A stretch of DNA of 64,000 bases from Kribbella jiaozuonensis (lineage in GTDB: Bacteria; Actinomycetota; Actinomycetes; Propionibacteriales; Kribbellaceae): positions 806,001 through 870,000 of the forward strand of contig NZ_SZPZ01000001.1 in NCBI RefSeq assembly GCF_005233875.1, given 5' to 3'. Made by a program: the position numbers and the translations under genes. The stretch's first letter is position 1. Each line of letters opens with the position of its first letter. The notes beneath the pieces were generated by a model. That model saw only the letters and a list, made by a program, of their open reading frames with translations. It was not told where the DNA came from and did no database searches. Below, in pieces: positions 53,472 through 63,607 of the stretch.

Positions 53472-53605
53472 GCTGGCGGGACCGGCAGGACCGGGATCGC
53501 CGGGACCGGGAGGACCGGGACCGGCGGGATCGTGAAGACCGCGACCGCCGCGACCGGGAGGACCGGGACCGGCGGGACCGGGAAGATCGGGACCGCAGGC
53601 GGTAG
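53468..53605 (+). CDS. 45-residue Arg/Asp-repeat microprotein (DRRDREDR repeats)
   Basis: A GTG-start frame overlapping the permease stop (GTGA). After VSWRDRQDR it reads DRRDREDR four times with a final DRRR. Repeat units differ only at synonymous positions (GAC/GAT, CGG/CGC/CGT/AGG, GAG/GAA), so the peptide is held constant while the DNA drifts. This argues that it is translated. The composition is almost only Arg, Asp and Glu, like RD-repeats of RNA-binding proteins. No homologue is known to me. The terminator follows 15 bp after the stop. Confidence 0.6.
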   Translation: MSWRDRQDRDRRDREDRDRRDREDRDRRDREDRDRRDREDRDRRR

Positions 53606-53619
53606 AACTGGCAGCAAGG

Positions 53620-53651
53620 AAACGGCCGGAGCCTTTGTGCTCCGGCCGTTT
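53620..53651. terminator. Bidirectional rho-independent terminator between ABC operon and GH13 gene
   Basis: A 12-bp stem AACGGCCGGAGC / GCTCCGGCCGTT closes a six-base loop (53633-53638), extended by one A-T pair at each end. It lies in the convergent gap between the transporter operon and the glucosidase. Confidence 0.88.
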
Positions 53652-53660
53652 CGCGTTGGA

Positions 53661-55298
53661 TCAGACTTCGAGCCAGACCGTGGTGTCGACCGGCAGTACG
53701 CCGCCCGCCAGCGGCTCGCTGGCCAGCAGGACGCGCTGGTGCGGCGGCAGGGTGACTGGGCCGTCGCCGATGTTGACCACGCACCGGAACCCCGGCTCGC
53801 GGGTGAACGAGAGCACGCCGGCCGGGGCGTCGGCGTCCCAGACCAGACGGCCTTCGCCGAGGGCAGGGTGGTCGCGGCGGATCCGGAGTGCCGCCTTGTA
53901 GAGGCTCAGGTGGCTGTCGGGCTCGCTGGCCTGCGACTCCGCGGTCAGTCCGACCCAGTCCGCAGGCTGCGGGAGCCAGGGCTGGCCGGTGCCCGGGCCG
54001 AAGCCGAACGGCGGCTGCATGCCGGACCACGGGATCGGGACCCGGCAGCCGTCGCGGCCCCGGACCGTGTGGCCGGAACGCTCCCAGGTCGGATCGTCGA
54101 GCACGTCCTCCGGCAGGTCCTCGACCTCGGGCAGCCCGAGCTCGTCGCCCTGGTAGATGTACGCGCCGCCCGGCAGCGACAGTTCGAGCAGGGCAGCGGC
54201 CCGCGCTCGGCGCAGTCCGAGCTGCAGATCGGTCGGTACGACGCCCGCGCCCTCGAGCGCATCCCGCTTGTCGCGGCCGTACCGCGTGCGGTGCCGGATC
54301 GTGTCGTGGTTGCTCAGCACCCACGTTGCCGGCGCTCCGACCGCCCACAGGTTCTCCGTGGTGTGGTCGATCACCTCACGCAGGTCCTTCGCATCCCACG
54401 TGGCGCGCAGTGCGTCGAAGTTGAACGCGGACTGCAGCTCGTCCGGCCGCACGTACTGCGCCAGTCGCTCCGCCGGGGACAGCCACGCCTCCGCCACGAA
54501 GACGCGGGCACCCTGCGGCGTATCGGCGTACTCGTCCGCGATCGCGCGCCAGCGTTGGTGGATGGTGTGCACACCGGGCTGGTCGTAGAACGGGTTCCCG
54601 ACGTACTTCTCCCGCGTCGGCTCACCGTTGTGCAGCGGTACGTCGGGCAGCGTCGCGTCCTTGGCCATCGAGTCGGCCACGTCGATCCGGAACCCGTCGA
54701 CGCCGCGGTCGAACCAGAACCGCAGGATCGAGTCGAACTCCTCGATCACCTTCGGGTTGTCCCAGTTCCAGTCCGGCTGGGAGATGTCGAACAGGTGCAG
54801 GTACCACTGCCCGTCGTCGATCTGCTGCCAGGCGCCGCCGCCGAACGCGGCCGGCCAGTTGGTCGGCGGGCCGCCGTCCTTGGAGTCGCGGAACCAGAAC
54901 AGGTCGCGCTCCGGCGAACCCTTGCCCGCCGCCAGCGCGGCCTTGAACCACGGGTGCTCCCAGGAGCAGTGGTTCGGTACCAGGTCGATCAGGATCCGCA
55001 GGCCCAGCGCGTGCGCCTCGGTGATCAGCGCGTCGGCGTCGGCGAGGGTGCCGAACTCCGGGTTGATGTCGCGGTAGTCCGAGACGTCGTACCCGCCGTC
55101 GAGCAGCGGGGACGGGTACCAGGGGCTGATCCAGATCGCGTCGACCCCGAGGTCGGCGAGGTACGGCAGCCGGGCGCGGATGCCGTTCACGTCACCGGTC
55201 CCGTCACCGTCGGCGTCGGCGAACGAGCGCGGGTACACCTGGTAGACGACGGCGCTACGCCACCAGTCGTCAGCTGGTCTGGTTGCTGGATCACTCAT
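53661..55298 (-). CDS. Alpha-glucosidase / oligo-1,6-glucosidase-type GH13 enzyme
   Basis: A 545-residue glycoside hydrolase with no signal peptide, starting at ATG 55298. The GH13 motifs appear in order: VVYQVYPRSFADADGDGTGD, DLVPNHCSWEHPWF, DGFRIDVADSM (nucleophile Asp), VAEAWLSP (acid-base Glu) and LSNHDTIRHRT (transition-state Asp). It hydrolyses internalised alpha-glucosides such as trehalose, maltose or sucrose derivatives. It faces the importer operon across a shared terminator. An extended in-frame reading to 55424 is not supported by a ribosome-binding site. Confidence 0.93.
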   Translation of the reverse strand: MSDPATRPADDWWRSAVVYQVYPRSFADADGDGTGDVNGIRARLPYLADLGVDAIWISPWYPSPLLDGGYDVSDYRDINPEFGTLADADALITEAHALGLRILIDLVPNHCSWEHPWFKAALAAGKGSPERDLFWFRDSKDGGPPTNWPAAFGGGAWQQIDDGQWYLHLFDISQPDWNWDNPKVIEEFDSILRFWFDRGVDGFRIDVADSMAKDATLPDVPLHNGEPTREKYVGNPFYDQPGVHTIHQRWRAIADEYADTPQGARVFVAEAWLSPAERLAQYVRPDELQSAFNFDALRATWDAKDLREVIDHTTENLWAVGAPATWVLSNHDTIRHRTRYGRDKRDALEGAGVVPTDLQLGLRRARAAALLELSLPGGAYIYQGDELGLPEVEDLPEDVLDDPTWERSGHTVRGRDGCRVPIPWSGMQPPFGFGPGTGQPWLPQPADWVGLTAESQASEPDSHLSLYKAALRIRRDHPALGEGRLVWDADAPAGVLSFTREPGFRCVVNIGDGPVTLPPHQRVLLASEPLAGGVLPVDTTVWLEV

Positions 55299-55426
55299 GT
55301 GACCTAGCCTGACACGAGAGGCCGGGGAGGTTGTGATGGTCGTCTCAGCCAGGACCCCGGCTGTTGCTCCGGTCACCAGGGTGGCTAGTGTCAGGAGCCC
55401 GTACAGGCGAGAGAGGGACCACACTC

Positions 55427-56599
55427 GTGGATCTGATGGAATTCCAGGCGAAGACGGTCTTCGCCAAGCACGGAGTGCGGACGACCGTGGGTGCGGTTGT
55501 CACGACTCCGGAGGAAGCCCGCGCGGCGGCCGAGAAGATCGGCGGCCGGGTGGTCGTGAAGGCCCAGGTCAAGACCGGTGGGCGCGGCAAGGCAGGCGGC
55601 GTCAAGCTGGCCTCCAGCCCGGACGAGGCGGAGGAGAAGGCCCGCGAGATCCTCGGGCTGGACATCAAGGGTCACGTCGTCAAGATCCTGAACATCGTCC
55701 CGGCCGCGGCGATCGCCGAGGAGTACTACTTCTCGTTCCTGGTCGACCGGGCCAACCGCAACTACCTCTGCATCGCCTCCGCCGCCGGCGGGATGGAGAT
55801 CGAAGAGGTCGCGCACACCAACCCGGACGCGGTCGCGCAGATCTCGATCGACCCGGCCACCGGCGTCGACGAGGCGAAGGCGCGGGAGATCGCGGAGGCC
55901 GCGAAGTACCCGGCCGACGTGATCGACGCCGTCGTACCGGAGATCGTCAAGCTGTACGAGGTGTTCATCGCCGAGGACGCGTCGCTGGTCGAGGTGAACC
56001 CGCTGGTCAAGCTCGAGGACGGGAACGTCGAGGCGCTCGACGGCAAGGTCACCCTGGACGAGAACGCGGACTTCCGGCACCCGGACCACGCCGAGTTCGA
56101 GGACGTCTCGGCGGCCGACCCGCTGGAGGCGGCAGCCAAGGCCAAGGGCCTGAACTACGTGAAGCTGGACGGCTCGGTCGGCATCATCGGCAACGGTGCG
56201 GGTCTGGTCATGTCCACGCTCGACGTCGTCGCGTATGCCGGTGAGGAGTTCGGTGGCCAGAAGCCGGCCAACTTCCTCGACATCGGCGGCGGCGCCTCCG
56301 CCGAGGTGATGGCGAACGGCCTGGAGATCATCATCTCCGACCCGCAGGTGCAGAGCGTGTTCGTGAACGTCTTCGGCGGGATCACCGCCTGCGACGCGGT
56401 TGCCAACGGCATCGTCCAGGCGTTCGAGCTGCTCGCCAGCCGCGGCGAGGCCGTCACCAAGCCGCTGGTCGTCCGGCTGGACGGCAACAACGCCGAGGAG
56501 GGCCGCCGGATCCTCGACGAGGCCGGCCTGGCCGGTCTGGAGCGGGTCGACACGATGGACGGCGCCGCCAAGCGCGCCGCCGAGCTGGCTGCGAAGTAA
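55427..56599 (+). CDS. sucC: Succinyl-CoA synthetase (ADP-forming) beta subunit
   Basis: A 390-residue ATP-grasp subunit of the TCA-cycle enzyme making ATP or GTP from succinyl-Co[18 protein letters not shown] opens the protein at GTG 55427, preceded by [40 protein letters not shown] and [13 protein letters not shown] are the ATP- and CoA-side signatures. The sucD start is 14 bp after the stop. Start GTG gives the conventional N terminus. Confidence 0.97.
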   Translation: MDLMEFQAKTVFAKHGVRTTVGAVVTTPEEARAAAEKIGGRVVVKAQVKTGGRGKAGGVKLASSPDEAEEKAREILGLDIKGHVVKILNIVPAAAIAEEYYFSFLVDRANRNYLCIASAAGGMEIEEVAHTNPDAVAQISIDPATGVDEAKAREIAEAAKYPADVIDAVVPEIVKLYEVFIAEDASLVEVNPLVKLEDGNVEALDGKVTLDENADFRHPDHAEFEDVSAADPLEAAAKAKGLNYVKLDGSVGIIGNGAGLVMSTLDVVAYAGEEFGGQKPANFLDIGGGASAEVMANGLEIIISDPQVQSVFVNVFGGITACDAVANGIVQAFELLASRGEAVTKPLVVRLDGNNAEEGRRILDEAGLAGLERVDTMDGAAKRAAELAAK

Positions 56600-56613
56600 G
56601 GGATCGCCGAACA

Positions 56614-57504
56614 ATGTCTATCTTCCTGACCAAGGACAGCAAGGTCATCGTCCAGGGCATGACCGGCTCCGAGGGCACCAAGCACACCACCCGGATGCTC
56701 GCCTCGGGCACCAACATCGTCGGCGGCGTGAACCCGCGCAAGGCGGGCCAGAGCCAGGACTTCGACGGCAAGTCGGTCGCGGTGTTCGGCACCGTCGCGG
56801 ACGCGGTCAAGGAGACCGGCGCGAACGTGTCGGTCATCTTCGTGCCGCCGAAGTTCACCAAGGACGCCGTACTGGAGGCTGTCGAGGCCGAGGTGCCGCT
56901 GGTCGTGGTGATCACCGAGGGCGTGCCGGTGCACGACACCGCCGCGTTCTTCGCCGCCGCGCAGGCGTCCGGCAAGACCCGGATCATCGGCCCGAACTGC
57001 CCCGGCATCATCACCCCGGGCGAGTCGAACGCCGGCATCATCCCGGCCGATATCGCCGGCCAGGGCCGGATCGGTCTGGTGTCGAAGTCGGGCACGCTGA
57101 CCTACCAGATGATGTACGAGCTGCGGGACTTCGGGTTCTCGTCGGCGATCGGTATCGGCGGTGACCCGATCATCGGGACCACGCACATCGATGCGCTGAA
57201 GGCGTTCCAGGACGACCCGGACACCGACGCGATCGTGATGATCGGTGAGATCGGCGGTGACGCCGAGGAGCGGGCGGCCGCGTTCATCAAGGAGAACGTG
57301 ACCAAGCCGGTCGTCGGCTACGTGGCCGGCTTCACCGCGCCGGAGGGTAAGACGATGGGCCACGCGGGCGCGATCGTGTCCGGCTCGTCGGGTACGGCGG
57401 CCGCGAAGAAGGAGGCCCTCGAGGCCGTCGGCGTGAAGGTCGGCAAGACGCCGACCGAGACCGCCAACCTGATGCGCGAGATCATGCAGGGGCTGAGCAA
57501 GTAG
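56614..57504 (+). CDS. sucD: Succinyl-CoA synthetase (ADP-forming) alpha subunit
   Basis: A 296-residue subunit carrying CoA-binding and phosphohistidine sites. The CoA loop is [15 protein letters not shown] at residue ~11. The phospho-His is in GHAGAIVSG (~residue 249), with [12 protein letters not shown] and [14 protein letters not shown] around it. It sits directly after sucC, as expected for the alpha/beta complex. A terminator follows at 57517. Confidence 0.97.
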   Translation: MSIFLTKDSKVIVQGMTGSEGTKHTTRMLASGTNIVGGVNPRKAGQSQDFDGKSVAVFGTVADAVKETGANVSVIFVPPKFTKDAVLEAVEAEVPLVVVITEGVPVHDTAAFFAAAQASGKTRIIGPNCPGIITPGESNAGIIPADIAGQGRIGLVSKSGTLTYQMMYELRDFGFSSAIGIGGDPIIGTTHIDALKAFQDDPDTDAIVMIGEIGGDAEERAAAFIKENVTKPVVGYVAGFTAPEGKTMGHAGAIVSGSSGTAAAKKEALEAVGVKVGKTPTETANLMREIMQGLSK

Positions 57505-57516
57505 TACTTCGGGAAG

Positions 57517-57546
57517 CGGGGCCTGTTCCTTCGGGAGCAGGTCCCG
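57517..57546. terminator. Rho-independent terminator after sucD
   Basis: CGGGGCCTG pairs with CAGGTCCCG (one G-U pair) around TTCCTTCGGGAG, itself partly paired. A TTCC-TATTTG tract follows on the plus strand. It also lies in front of the convergent secreted-protein gene. Confidence 0.8.
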
Positions 57547-57549
57547 TTC

Positions 57550-58884
57550 CTATTTGTAGGCGGCCGAGCGGTCGACGGCGCGGGCGACGGTGTCGTTGAA
57601 CGCCGTGTCGGTGATGTCCAGCTCCTTCAGCACCGGGAACAGCACGTAGACCATCCGGTCCCCGGAGCCGGCGACCCCGATCCGGTAGATGTACTTCTTC
57701 CCGTCACCGGTGTCGTACGTCGCCTTCCAGCTCTCACCCTTGATCGTGCTGGTCTGGATGTTGCCGGTCGACTCGACCTTCGCGTTCGACACGTTCTTCT
57801 CGCACGAGTCGACGTTCTTGCGGATCTGGCTGAGGTAGCTCGCCGCCGCGTTCGCGGTGGGGAACTTGGCGACCGTGTCGTCCAGGCCGAACTCGGTCGG
57901 TACCTTCGCCTCCGGCGTCACATACGTGACCGTGCCGAACTTCGTCGCCTTGGCCTTCTTGAAGTCGATCTTCTCGCAGCCGCCGCTGCTGTTGCCCTTC
58001 GCCGCCGGAGCGCTCACCCACGGCTTGTTGATCTCGTCCAGCAGCGGTAGGTCGACCGAGGCCATGAACCCGGGCGCGTCGACGTTCGGCAGCAGGGCAG
58101 GCTTCGCGACCGGGGCGCCGGTGCCGCAGCCGCCGGACTGGGCGCAGACCTTCTTCGCCGCGGCGTTCGCCGTGGCTAGCACGAGGTCCGGCTTCGGCGG
58201 CGCGGCAGCCAGGGTGTCGTGCTCGACCACCATCGTGGCCTGGCCGGCCAGCGTGACCGCGACGGTCTTGTACTTCGTCTTGGACCCGGGCACCTGGCCG
58301 AACACGGCGATCACGCCGCGCTCGCCGACGCCGGTAGTCACGTAGCCGGACGACAGCCGCGTCTGCGGGGCGGTGCACTGGCTCAACCAGTGGACGACCG
58401 AGTTGTAGGTCTTGAGTGCGGCGGCCTTGTCGTTCGACACCTCGACGTACTGGACGGCGGTGTCCTTGGTGGTGGCGTTCTGGAAGGTGCGGACCCAGGT
58501 CCGCAGGCCGGCCGGGTCGGCGAACCGCTGAGCCTGGCAGACGAAGGCGGTGTCCGGCGCCGAGTTGCCGTCGGCAGTCTTGGTGACCGCCCAGGTGCCG
58601 GTCGCGCCGAGGGTCTTCGCCCCGGCGGCGTCGAGCAGTGCCTTGTCGTCGGCGAGCACGTTCGAATCGTTCGACTTGTCGTCCGAGACGCTGCTGCCGG
58701 CCTTCGGGTCGGGCGTCTTGTCGCCGCCGAAGGCGTTCAGCGCGGCGACACCGCCGCCGCCGACCAGCACCACGACCGCGACGCCTGCGGCGATCGTCTG
58801 GTTCCTTTTACGCGCCTTCTGGCGACGCGCCTCCCGGGCAGCGGCGCGACCGCCGCCGCGTGATGCACGGTGGGAACCGGCCAA
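57550..58884 (-). CDS. Membrane-anchored protein with two PknH-sensor-like extracellular domains
   Basis: A 444-residue protein starting at TTG 58884, which is supported by an AGGAGG seven bases before it. A basic N terminus (residues 1-28) precedes one membrane helix (TIAAGVAVVVLVGGGGVAAL) and two extracellular domains of ~180 residues. Both contain a conserved cysteine-bearing helix: KTYNSVVHWLSQCTAP near residue 160, and ASYLSQIRKNVDSCEKN near 355. This suggests an internal duplication of the PknH extracellular sensor-like fold. It lies between sucD and the DUF6350 gene on the other strand. The function is unknown. Confidence 0.8.
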   Translation of the reverse strand: MAGSHRASRGGGRAAAREARRQKARKRNQTIAAGVAVVVLVGGGGVAALNAFGGDKTPDPKAGSSVSDDKSNDSNVLADDKALLDAAGAKTLGATGTWAVTKTADGNSAPDTAFVCQAQRFADPAGLRTWVRTFQNATTKDTAVQYVEVSNDKAAALKTYNSVVHWLSQCTAPQTRLSSGYVTTGVGERGVIAVFGQVPGSKTKYKTVAVTLAGQATMVVEHDTLAAAPPKPDLVLATANAAAKKVCAQSGGCGTGAPVAKPALLPNVDAPGFMASVDLPLLDEINKPWVSAPAAKGNSSGGCEKIDFKKAKATKFGTVTYVTPEAKVPTEFGLDDTVAKFPTANAAASYLSQIRKNVDSCEKNVSNAKVESTGNIQTSTIKGESWKATYDTGDGKKYIYRIGVAGSGDRMVYVLFPVLKELDITDTAFNDTVARAVDRSAAYK

Positions 58885-59059
58885 AGCTCGACCTCCTGAC
58901 TGATTCCACCCGACAGTACCGGGTAGACCAACGCCGCTCCCACTCCGCTACCACCTGCCGAACAGGCACGAACTGAGCGTGAGCAAGCGGGCTGAAGTCT
59001 CCCACATCCGGCGTGTCAGGACGAGTGGCGTCCGTCCGCGGGGAGACGATGGGAGCCAG

Positions 59060-60310
59060 ATGACCGACATGCTGAGCCGCCCGGGCGCCCGGGACGGTGA
59101 AACGAGTGCTACGCCCGCGTCGGAGATCGCCGCCCAGACCAAGCCCTTGCTTGTGTCGGCCGTGATCTCTGCCGGGGCGTGCCTGCTGACCGGTCTGCTC
59201 ACCTGTGCCGCAGTTGCGGTGATCGGTTGGCTCGGCGCGACCTTCGGCGGCGCGTCCGGCGCGGTCCGCGCGGGGGCATCGGCCTGGCTGGTCGCGCACA
59301 AGGCCGGTGTGACGATCGGTACGGGCCGGATCAGCGTCGCACCGCTCGGTCTGACCTTGTTCTTCGCCTGGTGCCTGTACCGCGGCGGCAAGTCCGCGGC
59401 CCGGTCCAGCGCGGCCGATCGGACCAGGGACCTGATCTCGCTGGCCGGAGCGTTCGCGCTCGTCTACGGCCTCGGTGCGCTGGTCGTGGCGTTGCTCACG
59501 TCGGACGGCGCGCTCAAGGTGTCGCCGCTGTCGGCGTTCCTGGGTGCGTTCTCACTTGCGCTGATCGCCGGTGTCGCCGGAATTCTGGTCGAGTCCGGTG
59601 CGGCGGCAGATATCGCCGACGCGACACCGGCCGGTCTACGGGACGTGGTTCCGGCGGCGTTGGCCGCAGTACTGACGGTGATTGCGGTCGCCTCGCTGCT
59701 GTACGGCGTACTTCTCGCGGTCCATTTCTCGCGGATCACCGGGATGCTCGAGCTGCTGGATGCGGGCGTGATCGGGTCCGTCGTACTGTTCGCGATCTGC
59801 CTGATGCTGGTGCCGAACGTGGTGCTGTACGTCGTGGCGTTCCTTGCGGGGCCTGGGTTCCAGCTGGGGACCGGGACCACGATCGCGCCGACCGGGGTGG
59901 ACGTCGGGAACCTGCCGGCGTTTCCGCTGCTGGCCGCAGTACCGGCTGACGGCGCGACTCCGTCGTACCTGCTGGTGCTGACGGCGTTGGTGCCGTTGCT
60001 CGCCGGTGCGGTCGCGGGGCTGGTGGTCGTACGGCGGGGGCTGGTCCAGCGGGACTCGGACGTGCTGGGGTGGGATGCGTTCGCGCTGCGGGGCGCGATG
60101 GCGGCGCTGCTCGCGGGGATCATCATCTTTGCGCTGCTGGCGATGTCGGGTGGTTCGGCGGGGCCGGGGCGGATGTCCTCGGTCGGGGTTCCGGGGGCGC
60201 TACCGGCGGCCGGCGTACTGGCTGCGGGGATGGCGATCGGGGCCGCGATCACGGCCGCCGTGGCCGCCTCCCGCCGACCGGCTGCGGAAGAGGCTGACGC
60301 GGAGCGATAG
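59060..60310 (+). CDS. DUF6350-family (PerM-type) multi-pass membrane protein
   Basis: A 416-residue integral membrane protein with ~10 helices, for example LLVSAVISAGACLLTGLLTC and VVLYVVAFLAGPGFQLGTGT. The sucCD - perM - purN - purH order is the same as in Mycobacterium tuberculosis, where PerM supports cell division and persistence. The start is ATG 59060; longer and shorter starts exist. It lies 10 bp before purN and is probably co-transcribed with it. Confidence 0.9.
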   Translation: MTDMLSRPGARDGETSATPASEIAAQTKPLLVSAVISAGACLLTGLLTCAAVAVIGWLGATFGGASGAVRAGASAWLVAHKAGVTIGTGRISVAPLGLTLFFAWCLYRGGKSAARSSAADRTRDLISLAGAFALVYGLGALVVALLTSDGALKVSPLSAFLGAFSLALIAGVAGILVESGAAADIADATPAGLRDVVPAALAAVLTVIAVASLLYGVLLAVHFSRITGMLELLDAGVIGSVVLFAICLMLVPNVVLYVVAFLAGPGFQLGTGTTIAPTGVDVGNLPAFPLLAAVPADGATPSYLLVLTALVPLLAGAVAGLVVVRRGLVQRDSDVLGWDAFALRGAMAALLAGIIIFALLAMSGGSAGPGRMSSVGVPGALPAAGVLAAGMAIGAAITAAVAASRRPAAEEADAER

Positions 60311-60320
60311 GCTGCCCGCC

Positions 60321-60943
60321 GTGACTTCTGCTTCTGATTCCGCTTCTGCGCGCCTTGTCGTGCTCGTCTCGGGATCGGGATCGAACCTGCAGGCCCTGCT
60401 GGACGCCTGCGCGGATCCGGCGTACGGCGCTCAGGTGGTCGCGGTCGGCGCGGACCGCGAGGGGATCGCCGGGCTGGACCGGGCTGCGGCCGCCGGAGTG
60501 CCGACGTTCGTGCACAAGGTGAAGGCGTACGCCGAGCGGGCGGACTGGGACCGGGCGCTGACCGCGTCGGTTCTGGAGCACAAGCCCGACCTGGTCGTGT
60601 CGGCGGGCTTCCTGAAGCTGGTCGGCGACGACTTCCTGGCCGCGTTCGGCGACCGGTACATCAACACCCACAACGCGCTGCTGCCGGCGTTCCCCGGGAT
60701 CCACGGTCCGCGGGACGCGCTGGAGTACGGCGTGAAGGTCGCCGGGGCGACGCTGTTCTTCGTGGACGGCGGCGTCGACACCGGGCCGATCATCGCGCAG
60801 GTCGTCGTACCAGTTCTGGACGACGACACCGAAGAAGACCTGACCGAGCGGATCAAGGAGGTCGAACGCCGCCAGCTGGTGGAGTGGGTCGGCCGCCTGG
60901 TCCGCGAGGGCTGGACCATCACCGGACGAAAGGTTCGACTGAA

Positions 60944-60947
<4 letters not shown>
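60321..60947 (+). CDS. purN: Phosphoribosylglycinamide formyltransferase PurN
   Basis: A 208-residue enzyme adding formyl from 10-formyl-THF to GAR in purine synthesis. The P-loop-like [16 protein letters not shown] is at residue ~10; the catalytic Asn, His and Asp are in [16 protein letters not shown] and GVDTGPII. Start GTG 60321. It overlaps purH by 4 bp (GTGA), so the two are coupled. Confidence 0.97.
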
Positions 60948-62503
<1,556 letters not shown>

Positions 62504-62529
62504 CCGTTCGCACGGGGATGAGTGAGTAG

Positions 62530-62961
62530 CCCCCGCGCACTCCGCAGTCGTCTCTCGTCGCTCCGCTCCTCGGCACGCCTGCTCCGCCCGCTACCCACCC
62601 ACCCCCGGCTCATCGCCGGAGCACCCCTTCCGGCTATCGCCGGACCTTCCGGCTGCCGCCGGGACCTTCCGGCTATCGCCGGGGTGTTCCGGCTATCGCC
62701 GGGTGTTGCCGCTGCCGCGGCGGGTTGCGGGCTGCCGCCCGCGGGTGAGAGCTGGGGGACCCCCCGCGTGCTCCGCAGCCGTCTCTCGTCGCTCCGCTCC
62801 TCGGCACGACTGCTCCGCGCGCTACCCACCCACCCATCCACCCACCCCCGGCTCATCGCCGACGCCTCCTTGCCGGCTATCGCCGGGACCTTCCTGCTGC
62901 CGCCGGATGCTGCCGCGGCGCGTTGCGGGCTGCCGCCCGCGGGTGTGAGCTGGGGGCGCCC
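62530..62961. repeat. Tandem imperfect repeat of ~200-230 bp downstream of purH
   Basis: Copy 1 (62530-62760) and copy 2 (62761-62961) both begin CCCCCGCG(C/T)-CTCCGCAG, pass through TCTCTCGTCGCTCCGCTCC and ACCCACCC-rich stretches, and end with GCGGGCTGCCGCCCGCGGGT and GAGCTGGGGG. A third copy starts at 62959 and breaks off. Inside are CCGGCTATCGCCGG hairpins at 62630, 62669, 62688 and 62873. A reading frame crosses both copies but has an amino-acid pattern typical of shadow frames, so I treat it as non-coding. Confidence 0.7.
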
Positions 62962-63607
62962 CCGCGTGTCCGGATGCCGCCAGGGGTGTTCCGGCTGTCG
63001 CCGAGAGTTTCCGTTGTCTCCGGGGGTTTCCCGCTGTCGCGGGTATCTCGCGGCTGGCGCCAGCGCTCCGCTGTTGCGGGTCTCTCGCGGCTATCGCCGG
63101 TGGTGTTGCAGCTGTCGCGGTGCTGTGGCTGCGAGCGCGGTTGGCGGGCTGCGGCCCGCGAGCGGGAGTTGGTGGGCTGCGGCCCGTGAGCGGGGGCTGG
63201 TGGGCTGTGGCCTGCGGGCGGGGCTATCGGGAGATGGCGGGCGGGAGATGGCGGGCAGGAGATGGCGGGCGGTGGCGGGCGGCGGTGATGGTGCGGTGGG
63301 GCGCGGTGCTGGCTCGCGTACCCCGCGGGTTTTTGCTGGTGCATCCGGTGTAGCTGTCGGGGCATTCCGGCGTACACGTGGATCTTCCGGCTCGGGCCGG
63401 TTGTTGCTAGTAGGTGCGCGCTGCCCGGCGTTTGGGTGAGGCTTGCTGGTGCGCGGGTGCTTGCCGCATCGGGCTGTTGGGCTTGGGCTTTTGCTGGGTA
63501 TCTGTAGACGGAGCCCTTTCAGCTTTCGCCACTCGCTGGACCGGGTGCTGGCGATAATGGGCTGCGGCGGGGACCGCCGCTTCTGTCGACGCCCTGGGGT
63601 GAGGTAG
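62962..63607. other. Non-coding G-rich region with degenerate short repeats
   Basis: After the tandem repeat the sequence continues with degenerate versions of the TATCGCC hairpin (for example 63088-63100) and three runs resembling GCGGGCTGCGGCCCG plus AGATGGCGGGC repeats (63120-63300). I see no credible gene, tRNA or terminator. The end of the region carries the ribosome-binding site of the esterase gene. Confidence 0.6.

Noticed and set aside
53472..53605. CRISPR-like short repeats after the permease
   Set aside because: The 24-bp units are contiguous with no unique spacers and read as a protein repeat; no cas gene is in the window.
62522..63439. A 305-codon plus-strand frame across the repeats after purH
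   Set aside because: It reads through imperfect repeats in changing amino-acid registers; the composition looks like translated non-coding GC-rich DNA and no ribosome-binding site is evident.
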